Shown here: one piece after another, positions 34,306 through 42,345 of the stretch
Layout: every line of letters starts with the position of its first letter
Numbering within the stretch: the first letter of the stretch is position 1
Source of the DNA: Chromatiales bacterium
Lineage (GTDB): Bacteria > Pseudomonadota > Gammaproteobacteria > JAGRGH01
Reading direction: 5' to 3'
DNA length: 51,133 bases
Assembly: GCA_020445605.1 (NCBI GenBank)
Contig: JAGRGH010000052.1
Location: 1-51,133, forward strand
Position numbers and translations under genes: made by a program
Notes under the pieces: model-generated
What the model was told of the DNA's origin: nothing
The model's database searches: none
The model's input: only the letters and a program-made list of their open reading frames with translations

Positions 34306-35388
34306 CTACCCGCGCAGCTCGGCGAGGCGTTCGGCGTGGTCGTGCCGCGCCAGTGGATCGAGCACCGGATCCAGATCGCCTTCGAGAATCTCTTCGAGCC
34401 GGTACAGCGTCAGATTGATGCGGTGGTCGGTGAGCCTGCCCTGCGGAAAGTTGTAGGTGCGGATGCGCTCGGAGCGGTCGCCGGAGCCGACCAGCGTGCG
34501 GCGCGTGGCGTCGCGCTCGTCGCGCTGGGCGCTGCGCGCGGAGTCGAGCAGGCGCGCCTTCAGCAGGGACATCGCCCGCGAGCGGTTCTTGTGCTGCGAG
34601 CGCTCGTCCTGACACTCCACGACGATGCCGCTCGGCAGGTGCGTGATGCGCACGGCCGAGTCGGTCTTGTTCACGTGCTGCCCGCCGGCGCCGGATGCAC
34701 GGTAGGTGTCGATGCGCAGATCGCGGGCGTCCAGATCGATCGCCTCGATCTCGTCGATCTCGGGCAGTACGGCGACCGTGCAGGCCGAGGTATGAATGCG
34801 GCCCTGCGATTCCGTCTCGGGCACGCGCTGGACGCGATGCGCGCCCGATTCGAACTTCAGTCGGCCGTAGACGCCGTCGCCCTCGATGCGCGCGATGACT
34901 TCCTTGTAACCGCCGAGTTCGCCGGGGCTGCCGGAGGTGATCTCGGCCTGCCAGCCGCGGCGCTCGGCATAGCGCAGATACATGCGCAGCAGGTCGGCGG
35001 CGAACAGTCCGGCCTCGGCGCCGCCGGTGCCGGCGCGGATTTCGAGCCAGGCGGGCTGGGCGTCTTCCGGGTCTTCGGGTACGAGCAGGGCCTCGAGCTG
35101 TTCTTCGAGCGATGCGCGGGCCTCGGTCTCGCGCTCGACCTCGTCGCGGGCCAGCGCGCGCAGCTCGGGGTCGCTGTCGTCGACCATCTCGCGGGCAGCG
35201 CGCAGGCGTCTGTCGTTTGCGGCGAATTCCTGCCAGGTGCGCGCGAGCGGGTCGAGTCTGGCGTATTCGCGGCTCAGGTCGCGCAGGCGATCGGGCGCGG
35301 CGGCGGTGTCCGGCTCGGCGAGCAGGGCCGACAGTTCCTCGTGCCGCTCGAGCAGTTGCTCGAGCCGCCGTTCGATGGCGGGGTCCAC
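34306..35388 (-). CDS. prfA: Peptide chain release factor 1
   Basis: 360 aa. The stop-codon recognition PET motif is in [15 protein letters not shown]. The catalytic GGQ is in [40 protein letters not shown] follows. It terminates translation at UAA and UAG. The expected partner prmC, which methylates the GGQ Gln, is not downstream; repeat C stands there instead. Only 3 bp separate it from the hemA stop. Confidence 0.98.
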   Translation of the reverse strand: MDPAIERRLEQLLERHEELSALLAEPDTAAAPDRLRDLSREYARLDPLARTWQEFAANDRRLRAAREMVDDSDPELRALARDEVERETEARASLEEQLEALLVPEDPEDAQPAWLEIRAGTGGAEAGLFAADLLRMYLRYAERRGWQAEITSGSPGELGGYKEVIARIEGDGVYGRLKFESGAHRVQRVPETESQGRIHTSACTVAVLPEIDEIEAIDLDARDLRIDTYRASGAGGQHVNKTDSAVRITHLPSGIVVECQDERSQHKNRSRAMSLLKARLLDSARSAQRDERDATRRTLVGSGDRSERIRTYNFPQGRLTDHRINLTLYRLEEILEGDLDPVLDPLARHDHAERLAELRG

Positions 35389-35391
35389 GGG

Positions 35392-36654
35392 TTAGTTTTC
35401 TTTGCTGTCGAGTCCCAGGACCCGACGTGCGGCGCGCAGTGCCTCGACATCACCGTCGGCGGCAGCGCGTCGCAGTGCCACGGTCGGCTGGTGCAGCAGC
35501 CGGTTGGAAAGCCGGTGCGCAAGCCGGCGCACGACCTTGGCCGGATCGCCGCCGGCCGCAAGCTGGCGCAGGGCCTGTTCAGTCAATTCGGCGCCGACCT
35601 CGGCCGCGCGATCGCGCAGCTCCGTGATCGGACTGACTGCTTCCAGCGAACGCTGCCATTCGGTGAACGCCTCGACGTGCCCGATGATGACGGCGTCGGC
35701 CTGGCGTGCCGCGTCCTGGCGCGACTGCAGGTTGTCGGCAACGACGGCCTGCAGGTCATCGACGCTGTAGAGGTATACGTCGTCGAGGTTCGCGACCTCG
35801 GGTTCGACGTCGCGCGGCACGGCGAGGTCGACGATGAACATGGGCCGGTGCTTGCGCGCGGTCAGCGCGCGTTCGATCGCACCCTTGCCAAGGATCGGCA
35901 GCGGGCTGGCGGTCGACGAAATGATGATGTCCGCGCCGGCGAGATGCGCGGGGATGTCGGTCAGTGAAATGGGTTTGCCGCGGAAGCGTGTCGCCAGCGA
36001 TTCCGCGCGCGCGACGGTGCGGTTCGCGACGGTGAGCTTGCGTGCGCCGCAGTCATACAGGTGACGCGCCGCGGTTTCGATGGTGTCACCAGCGCCGATC
36101 AACAGCACCGAATGGTCGGCGAGGTCGGCGAAGATGCGCTTGGCCAGCTGTACGGCGGCCGCCGCGACCGACAGTGAGTTCACGCCGATACCGGTGTCGG
36201 TACGGACCTGCTTGGCGACCGCGAAGGTGTGCTGGAACAGGCGTTCGAGCAGTCGGCCCACGTTGCCGGATTCGCGCGCGTTCTGATAGGCGAGCTTGAT
36301 CTGGCCGAGGATCTGCGGCTCGCCGAGCACCATGGAATCCAGGCCGCTGGCGACCCGCAGCAGATGCTGCACGGCATCGCGATCCCACAATTCGTAGAGC
36401 GACGGCTGCAGACGATCGCGCGGAATCGCCGAGATCTCGCTCCAGCGCGTGACCACGCGGGCCGCGTCGAGGCCGTCGCCGGCGCAGTACAGCTCGGTCC
36501 GGTTGCAGGTCGACAGCACGGCCGATTCGTGTACACCGCCGACGGCGCGCAGTTCGCTGAGCACGACCGGGATGCGCTCGTTCGGAATGCTGACCTGCTC
36601 GCGCAGCTGCACCGGCGCGGTCGCATGGTTCAGGCCGACGGTCAGAATCGACAT
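35392..36654 (-). CDS. hemA: Glutamyl-tRNA reductase
   Basis: 420 aa. The N-terminal catalytic domain has MSILTVGLNHATAPVQLREQ and STCNRTELYC with the nucleophile Cys. The NADPH domain has VLLIGAGDTIETAARHLYDC and IISSTASPLPILG. A helical dimerisation domain follows. It makes glutamate-1-semialdehyde, the first committed haem precursor. ATG at 36654 fits the family; the much longer frame upstream is a shadow. Confidence 0.98.
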   Translation of the reverse strand: MSILTVGLNHATAPVQLREQVSIPNERIPVVLSELRAVGGVHESAVLSTCNRTELYCAGDGLDAARVVTRWSEISAIPRDRLQPSLYELWDRDAVQHLLRVASGLDSMVLGEPQILGQIKLAYQNARESGNVGRLLERLFQHTFAVAKQVRTDTGIGVNSLSVAAAAVQLAKRIFADLADHSVLLIGAGDTIETAARHLYDCGARKLTVANRTVARAESLATRFRGKPISLTDIPAHLAGADIIISSTASPLPILGKGAIERALTARKHRPMFIVDLAVPRDVEPEVANLDDVYLYSVDDLQAVVADNLQSRQDAARQADAVIIGHVEAFTEWQRSLEAVSPITELRDRAAEVGAELTEQALRQLAAGGDPAKVVRRLAHRLSNRLLHQPTVALRRAAADGDVEALRAARRVLGLDSKEN

Positions 36655-36912
36655 CCGGTACTGCTCGGTGAAAGACAACTGGTATGGGCCGGCGCCACCG
36701 GCGCTGGTGCAATTCGGTCGACCCGAAATTATAGCGCCGTGCGGACTCGCGTCGGTTTTCCTTGGGCGGGTGCGACCGGTCTCAGTGCGCGAGTCACGGG
36801 GGCGGGCCGGGAACCGTCCGTTCGCCACGCGGTCGACGCAGACGTGCGGGCCTGCCGCCGGCCACGTGTCGGCCGGCACGGCAGGGTCGAATTTCGGGGT
36901 ATATTTGCGGAC
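36655..36912. promoter_or_regulatory. Divergent promoter region of hemA and the TPR gene
   Basis: 258 bp between divergent starts. TATATT at 36900-36905 is a reasonable -10 for the TPR gene. It is only seven bases before the ATG at 36913, with no Shine-Dalgarno sequence, which would make the mRNA leaderless or nearly so. No clear -35 is seen. Inverted G+C-rich stretches (GCCGGCC type) occur near 36852-36878. Confidence 0.4.
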
Positions 36913-38643
36913 ATGAGTCAATCGATGCAGTCGTCGCGCTGGTTCGCGGTTCCCGCGCTGATCGCCGTCCTGTTCGCTGGCGGGTGCGCAACTCAGGGAG
37001 CCGGTCCGCAGGGCGAATCGCAGGACGCGGGCACCGCGACGGCGCCCGAACCCACGGGGCTTACGCCGGACATCGTCGAAGCCGTGCTGATCGCCGAGCT
37101 CTCGGCGCAGCGTGGCGATCTCGCCCAGGCGGGCGAGCATTACCTGTACGCCGCGCGTATCGCGCGCTCCGCGGAACTGGCCCGGCACGCCGCGCGCGTC
37201 GCACTGTTTCGCGACGATTCCGAAGCAGCGCTGGAGGCGACGCGGCTGTGGGTGACGCTGGCGCCGGCTGACGGCGAGGCGCAGTCACTGGCGGGCCTGC
37301 TGTCGTTGCGCGCGGGGTTGCCTGAACAGGCACGTGAGCATTTCCTGCGGTTCTTGGAGCAGGGCGATGCCGCCAAGCGCGAGGAGCGTTTGTTGCAGAT
37401 CGCCGCGTTGCTGGCGAAGGAATCAGCCTCGCCCCAGGCCGTGGCGCTCATGCGCGAAATCGCCGGTTCGGGCCCGGACAGCGCAAACGCCCATCAGGCG
37501 GTGGCGGTCGTCGCGCTGGCGGCGCGCGAGCATGCCGATGCGATTGCCGAGGCCGAGCGCGCGCTGACGCTGGACCCGACGATGACGCGCGCCGCGGTCG
37601 TGCTCGGCAGCGCGCTGCTGGCGGCAGAGCGCACCGATGACGCCGTGGCTGCCTTCGCCCGCGCGGCGGCCAGTGCACCGGAGGATCGGGTCGTTCTCGT
37701 CAGCTATGCGCAGGCACTGGTCAAGGCCGGACGTCTGCCCGAGGCCTTCGATCAGTTCCAGAATCTCAACCGGCTGCAGCCCGGTCAGCCGGATCTCGTC
37801 TACGGGCTTGCGGTGATTGGCTATCAGCTGCGCCGGTATGAGGACGCCGAACCGCTGTTTGAGTCGCTGCGCAACAATCGGACCCGTGGCGAGGATGCCG
37901 ACTACTACCTGGGTCGCATCGCGGAATCACGCCAGCAGTGGGAGAAGGCGCTGGCGCTCTACAACAACGTGCAGAGCGGTGAGCTTGGCTTCGAGGCGCG
38001 GCTGTTGTCCGCCGGCATCGAGGCGCGTCTCGGCAGGCTCGATGCCGCACGTTCGATCTTCGGGATACTGCGCGAAACGCGCGCTGCGGAAATCGCCCGC
38101 ATTGCCGTCGCGGAGAGCGACGCCCACTTCAGTGCGGGCGCGAAGCTCGAAGGCTATGCGGTGCTGGACCGGGCGGTCGAGGCGAAGCCCGACAGCAACG
38201 ACCTGCTGTATGCGCGTGCGCTGTACGCGGTCAGAATCGACCGCGTGGACCTGCTCGAACGTGATCTGCGCACCCTGCTTGCGCGCGAGCCGACGCACGT
38301 CGATGCGCTCAACGCCCTGGGCTACACGCTGGCGGATCGGACCGACCGGCTCGGCGAGGCCGAGGGTTACATCCGCAAGGCGCTCGAACTCGAACCGAAC
38401 AATGCGGCGATCCTCGACTCCATGGGCTGGGTGCAGTATCGCCTCGGACGACTGGATGTCGCGCTCGAATACATCTCGCGCGCGCACGCGTTGTTGCAGG
38501 ACAGCGAGATTGCGGCACACCTGGGTGAGGTGCTGTGGGCGACCGGCGCACGTGATCGGGCGCGCACTGTCTGGAACGAGGCCCTGTCGGTCGAGCCCGA
38601 CAGCGAGATCCTGCTGCGCGTGATCGATCGTCACGCGCGCTGA
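36913..38643 (+). CDS. TPR-repeat lipoprotein
   Basis: 576 aa. Lipoprotein signal: MSQSMQSSRWFAVPALIAVL then FAGGCATQG. The rest is tetratricopeptide repeats, e.g. ADAIAEAERALTLDPTMTRA, LGYTLADRTDRLGEAEGYIR, ALELEPNNAAILDSMGWVQY and RLGRLDVALEYISRAHALL. This is the conserved neighbour of hemA in Pseudomonas-like genomes; its role in the envelope is not established. lolB normally follows, but ispE starts 22 bp downstream. The start ATG has no clear ribosome binding site. Confidence 0.92.
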   Translation: MSQSMQSSRWFAVPALIAVLFAGGCATQGAGPQGESQDAGTATAPEPTGLTPDIVEAVLIAELSAQRGDLAQAGEHYLYAARIARSAELARHAARVALFRDDSEAALEATRLWVTLAPADGEAQSLAGLLSLRAGLPEQAREHFLRFLEQGDAAKREERLLQIAALLAKESASPQAVALMREIAGSGPDSANAHQAVAVVALAAREHADAIAEAERALTLDPTMTRAAVVLGSALLAAERTDDAVAAFARAAASAPEDRVVLVSYAQALVKAGRLPEAFDQFQNLNRLQPGQPDLVYGLAVIGYQLRRYEDAEPLFESLRNNRTRGEDADYYLGRIAESRQQWEKALALYNNVQSGELGFEARLLSAGIEARLGRLDAARSIFGILRETRAAEIARIAVAESDAHFSAGAKLEGYAVLDRAVEAKPDSNDLLYARALYAVRIDRVDLLERDLRTLLAREPTHVDALNALGYTLADRTDRLGEAEGYIRKALELEPNNAAILDSMGWVQYRLGRLDVALEYISRAHALLQDSEIAAHLGEVLWATGARDRARTVWNEALSVEPDSEILLRVIDRHAR

Positions 38644-38665
38644 TCCGCGCCGTATCGACCCGCCG

Positions 38666-39529
38666 ATGCGCCCGTCGGACTGGGACGACCCGTCGGTCTG
38701 GCCCGCACCCGCGAAACTCAATCTCGGGCTGCGCGTCGTCGGCCGCCGGTCCGATGGCTACCACCTTCTCCAGACCGTCTTTCAGCTGCTCGATTTCGGT
38801 GACAGCCTGCGGTTTTGGCCTGCCGAGTCCGGGGCGATCAGCGTTGAACCGACCCTGGCCGGCGTCTCTGCGATCGATGACCTCTGCGTTCGTGCCGCGC
38901 GCCGGCTTGCCAGTCACGCGGGCGTGGCGACCGGCGTGCGCATCGGGCGGGTCAAGCGCATCCCGCTTGGCGGCGGCCTCGGTGGCGGGAGCTCGAACGC
39001 CGCGACGGTTCTGCTTGCGCTGAACCGGCTCTGGAACCTCGGGCTCGAAATTGACGAACTCGCGCAGATCGGACTCGGACTCGGCGCCGATGTGCCGGTG
39101 TTCGTGCGCGGGTGCAGCGCGTTTGCCGAGGGGGTCGGCGAACAGCTCCGGCCGGTCCGCCTTGCGGCGCGCTGGTTCGCCGTATTTACCCCGGCCGTTG
39201 CGGTGTCGACCGGCGCGGTGTTCGCCGATCCGCAATTGACACGTGACGCCAAACCACTGAAAATGCGCGACTTTCTTCGCGCTGGTCCAGAGAACGGTCT
39301 GGAGTCCGTCGTGCGCCGGATGGCCCCCGAGGTTTCCGTGCTGCTGGACTGGCTGGCGACGGAAACGGCCGACGGTGGGCTTACGGGCTCGGGATCGAGC
39401 GTTTACGCACCCTGTCCGTCGTATGCGGCGGGCACCGCGCTGCTGGCCCGGTGCCCGCTACCGGTTTCGGCTTTCGTTGCGCGGGGCGCCGATCGCTCGG
39501 CGACCCTGTCGAGGCTGGATCAGGCATAA
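38666..39529 (+). CDS. ispE: IspE, 4-diphosphocytidyl-2-C-methyl-D-erythritol kinase
   Basis: 287 aa GHMP kinase. WPAPAKLNLGLRVVGRRSDG holds the substrate Lys and Asn, and the ATP loop is PLGGGLGGGSSNAA. The C-terminal GLTGSGSSVYAPCPS closes the active site. It performs the ATP-dependent step of the MEP isoprenoid pathway. The next gene is tRNA-Gln, as in Pseudomonas. It follows the TPR gene with 22 bp. Confidence 0.95.
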   Translation: MRPSDWDDPSVWPAPAKLNLGLRVVGRRSDGYHLLQTVFQLLDFGDSLRFWPAESGAISVEPTLAGVSAIDDLCVRAARRLASHAGVATGVRIGRVKRIPLGGGLGGGSSNAATVLLALNRLWNLGLEIDELAQIGLGLGADVPVFVRGCSAFAEGVGEQLRPVRLAARWFAVFTPAVAVSTGAVFADPQLTRDAKPLKMRDFLRAGPENGLESVVRRMAPEVSVLLDWLATETADGGLTGSGSSVYAPCPSYAAGTALLARCPLPVSAFVARGADRSATLSRLDQA

Positions 39530-39554
39530 GTCGCGCCAGAGCGCACCAGACGTT

Positions 39555-39629
39555 TGGGGCGTCGCCAAGTGGTAAGGCAACGGGTTTTGATCCCGTCATT
39601 CCCAGGTTCGAATCCTGGCGCCCCAGCCA
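39555..39629 (+). tRNA. tRNA-Gln (anticodon TTG)
   Basis: 75 nt with encoded CCA. Acceptor TGGGGCG/CGCCCCA, discriminator G, anticodon loop TTTTGAT (anticodon TTG) on stem ACGGG/CCCGT, T-arm CAGGTTCGAATCCTG. It lies between ispE and prs, the conserved place in gammaproteobacteria. Its 3' end is duplicated downstream. Confidence 0.97.
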
Positions 39630-39864
39630 TTTATGGCGCCAGGATGAGAACCTGGCAGGTTCGACAAAATCGCCGGGAGCGATTTTGAACGCGCGCAGCG
39701 CGGCCCGCAGGGCGCAGGGCAGGGACAGCCCGGAGTAATCCTGGCGCCCCAGCCATTTATGGCGCCAGATTGACGGCGCGAGGATGAGAACCTGGCAGGT
39801 TCGACAAAATCGCCGGGAGCGATTTTGAACGCGCGCAGCGCGGCCCGCAGGGCGCAGGGCAGGG
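39611..39864 (+). repeat. Tandem repeat starting in the 3' end of tRNA-Gln
   Basis: Two copies, period 126 bp: 39611-39736 and 39737-39864. Each begins with the tRNA 3' end (AATCCTGGCGCCCCAGCCA). Each continues with GGCGCCAG, AACCTGGCAGGTT, the hairpin AAAATCGC/GCGATTTT, GCGCGCAGCGCGG and GCAGGGCGCAGGGC. Copy 2 has a 14-bp insert (ATTGACGGCGCGAG, 39769-39782). TCCTGGCGCC (in the tRNA) can pair with GGCGCCAGGA just outside it. The duplicated tRNA end is the shape left by an integrase att site, but tandem hairpin amplification is another option. No gene is seen in 39630-39928. Confidence 0.8.
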
Positions 39865-39928
39865 GCGTGGTTGGGGAACCCAGCGTCGCGAGTGGTGCTG
39901 ATTTGTTCGTACTGGATCGAGACCGAGC

Positions 39929-40867
39929 ATGATCGTATTCGCGGGAAATTCAAACCGACCACTCGCCGAGGCCGTGACTGCGTATCTAAACCTGTCGCTT
40001 GGTCGCGCGTATGTCGGGCGCTTCAGCGACGGTGAGATCCAGGTCGAGATCGAGGAAAACGTCCGCGGCCGCGACGTGTTCGTCGTGCAGTCGACCTGTG
40101 CCCCGACCAACGAGCACCTGATGGAGATGCTCGTGATGGTCGATGCGCTGGTGCGCTCGTCGGCGGGTCGCGTGACAGCGGTGATTCCGTATCTCGGCTA
40201 TGCGCGCCAGGACCGTCGTCCGCGTTCGGCCCGGGTGCCGATCACGGCGAAGCTGGTCGCGAAGATGATCGGAGTGGCTGGCGTGGACCGGGTGCTGACC
40301 GTGGATCTGCACGCCGACCAGATTCAGGGCTTTTTCGACGTGCCGGTCGACAACGTTTATGCCTCGCCGATATTGCTTGGTGATGTATATCGGCAGAAAT
40401 ACCCTGATCTGATGGTCGTATCGCCGGACGTCGGCGGCGTGGTGCGCGCGCGGGCGCTGGCCAAACGGCTCGATGGCGCGGATCTGGCGATCATCGACAA
40501 GCGACGGCCGCGCCCGAACGAGGCGAAGGTCATGAACATCATCGGCGATGTCGAGGGCCGCAGCTGCGTGCTGGTCGATGACCTCGTGGATACGGCCGGC
40601 ACCCTGTGCCAGGCCGCTGCCGCGCTCAAGGAGCATGGCGCAACGCGGGTTGCGGCGTACTGCACGCACCCGGTGCTGTCCGGCCCGGCGCTGGCCAACA
40701 TACGCGCATCTGCGCTCGATGAACTCGTGGTCACCGACACGATTCCGTTGAGCGATGCGGCGCGTGAAATTGATCGGATTCGTCAGCTGTCGATTGCCGA
40801 GCTGCTCGGCGAGACGATGCGACGGGTGTATGACAACGAGTCGGTCAGTTCACTGTTCGTGGACTGA
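39929..40867 (+). CDS. prs: Ribose-phosphate pyrophosphokinase
   Basis: 312 aa. [16 protein letters not shown], the [14 protein letters not shown] block, [20 protein letters not shown], and the PRPP loop [12 protein letters not shown]. It makes PRPP from ribose-5-phosphate and ATP for nucleotide, His and Trp synthesis. ATG at 39929 matches the family N-terminus. It is followed by rplY. Confidence 0.97.
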   Translation: MIVFAGNSNRPLAEAVTAYLNLSLGRAYVGRFSDGEIQVEIEENVRGRDVFVVQSTCAPTNEHLMEMLVMVDALVRSSAGRVTAVIPYLGYARQDRRPRSARVPITAKLVAKMIGVAGVDRVLTVDLHADQIQGFFDVPVDNVYASPILLGDVYRQKYPDLMVVSPDVGGVVRARALAKRLDGADLAIIDKRRPRPNEAKVMNIIGDVEGRSCVLVDDLVDTAGTLCQAAAALKEHGATRVAAYCTHPVLSGPALANIRASALDELVVTDTIPLSDAAREIDRIRQLSIAELLGETMRRVYDNESVSSLFVD

Positions 40868-40969
40868 TCGGACTGCGTGGTCACAGCGGGCTGCGAGCCC
40901 GAAGGGTGCATCGCCCTGGTCGCGGGGTGATGTGGTTGTAACGCTCAAGACACCTTTGAAGGTGAGGTT

Positions 40970-41623
40970 ATGAAAGAGACATTCGAAGTTGAAGTTGAAC
41001 TGCGCAAAGACGTGGGGAAGGGTGCGAGCCGCCGCCTGCGTAGCGCGGGTATGGTTCCGGTCATCCTATATGGCGGTGACGAAGCACCGCTGAACCTGAT
41101 GACCGAGCACAATACGTTCGCACATCATCTGGAAAACGAGGCCTTCTATTCGCACATTCTGTCGCTGAAGCTCGACGGCAAGGTGCACAAGGCCGTGCTG
41201 AAGGATCTGCAGCGCCATCCCTCCAAGCCGTTCCTGATGCACGCCGACTTTCAGCGTGCCAGTGGCTCGCAGGTGCTGCGCATGCATGTTCCGTTGCACT
41301 TCCTTGGCGAGGATGTGGCGCCGGGCGTCAAGGCGGGCGGGCAGATCTCGCACAACATGATCGATGTCGAGGTCTCCTGCATGGCGAAGGATCTGCCCGA
41401 GTACATCGAGGTGGACCTCTCGCAGGCGAACCTTGGCGATGTCGTGCATCTGTCTGACCTGAAGATTCCGGCAGGCGTGGAGATTCTCGCGATGGCCCAT
41501 GGCGAGGACGCCGATTTGGTGGTCGCGAGCGTGCACGCGACACATCTGACCGACCTTGGTGATGACGAGGCTCCGGCCGAGGGCGCCGAGGGTGCGGCCG
41601 AACCCGCCAAGGGTGAGGACTGA
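40970..41623 (+). CDS. rplY: 50S ribosomal protein L25 (long, CTC form)
   Basis: 217 aa. FEVEVELRKDVGKGASRRLR and GMVPVILYGGDEAPLNL (5S rRNA-binding domain), then the C-terminal TL5 domain (HVPLHFLGEDVAPGVKAGGQ). An acidic, Ala/Glu-rich tail follows (DDEAPAEGAEGAAEPAKGED). The long form is usual in many gammaproteobacteria. AAGGTGAGG precedes the ATG. A strong terminator follows. Confidence 0.95.
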   Translation: MKETFEVEVELRKDVGKGASRRLRSAGMVPVILYGGDEAPLNLMTEHNTFAHHLENEAFYSHILSLKLDGKVHKAVLKDLQRHPSKPFLMHADFQRASGSQVLRMHVPLHFLGEDVAPGVKAGGQISHNMIDVEVSCMAKDLPEYIEVDLSQANLGDVVHLSDLKIPAGVEILAMAHGEDADLVVASVHATHLTDLGDDEAPAEGAEGAAEPAKGED

Positions 41624-41634
41624 TCCGCAGACGC

Positions 41635-41669
41635 GACCGCGCGGCAGAAAAGCCGCGCGGTCTTTTTTT
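41635..41669 (+). terminator. Rho-independent terminator after rplY
   Basis: An 11-bp stem GACCGCGCGGC/GCCGCGCGGTC with loop AGAAAA is followed by seven T. It ends the prs-rplY transcript. The pth ATG begins 18 bp later, so pth needs its own promoter or readthrough. Confidence 0.92.
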
Positions 41670-41686
41670 CACCTTGAGTAACCGGG

Positions 41687-42265
41687 ATGCCGATCAGCCT
41701 CATCGTTGGCTTGGGCAATCCGGGCAATCGCTACACGGAAACCCGGCATAACGCCGGGTTTTGGCTGGCAGATCAGATCGCGCGCCGCTACGGCGCCGTG
41801 CTTCGCGCGGATGCCCGCTTCCATGGTCTGATTGCCGAGGCCGTCATTGGCGGCCGACGGCTGCGCATTCTCGAACCACAGACCTACGTCAATCAAAGTG
41901 GCCGCAGCGTGGCGGCGACTGCCCGGTTCTACAAAATCCCCGCGGACGAAATCATCGTCGCGCATGACGATCTCGACCTGCCCGCAGGCACGGTGCGTGT
42001 GAAACGTGGCGGCGGGCATGGCGGGCACAACGGTCTGCGCGACATCATCCCGGCGCTCGGAAGTGCCGAATTTGTGCGCGTTCGGCTCGGCATTGGCCAT
42101 CCAGGTCACCGGGATGCCGTCGTTGATCACGTGCTGAAGCCGGCCTCACGTGAAGATCGTGCGGCGATTGATCAGGCGATCGACGCTGTGCTCGACGAAG
42201 TAGAGACGCTGGTTCACGGGGAGATTGATGCCGTGATGAACCGGCTGCACCGTCGGTCGGAATGA
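41687..42265 (+). CDS. pth: Peptidyl-tRNA hydrolase
   Basis: 192 aa. ISLIVGLGNPGNRYTETRHN contains the catalytic His, and HDDLDLPAGTVRVKRGGGHG the conserved Asp. GHNGLRDIIPALGSAEFVRV follows. It recycles peptidyl-tRNAs released early. ychF, which usually follows, is absent; the next gene is on the other strand. Confidence 0.97.
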   Translation: MPISLIVGLGNPGNRYTETRHNAGFWLADQIARRYGAVLRADARFHGLIAEAVIGGRRLRILEPQTYVNQSGRSVAATARFYKIPADEIIVAHDDLDLPAGTVRVKRGGGHGGHNGLRDIIPALGSAEFVRVRLGIGHPGHRDAVVDHVLKPASREDRAAIDQAIDAVLDEVETLVHGEIDAVMNRLHRRSE

Positions 42266-42274
42266 CCGGGCGGG

Positions 42275-42345
42275 GCCCGCACATCCCTGTGCCGGGCCGG
42301 AAGTCGGGGGCTCCGATGGATCGCCGGAGCCCGGGATTTTCCTAG
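42275..42345. terminator. Hairpins between convergent pth and RND genes
   Basis: GGCCCGCAC/GTGCCGGGCC (42275-42299, one bulge) and GGGCTCCG/CGGAGCCC (42308-42332, then GGATTTTCC). They sit between the two stop codons and could end both transcripts. The T-tract is short, so strength is uncertain. Confidence 0.5.
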
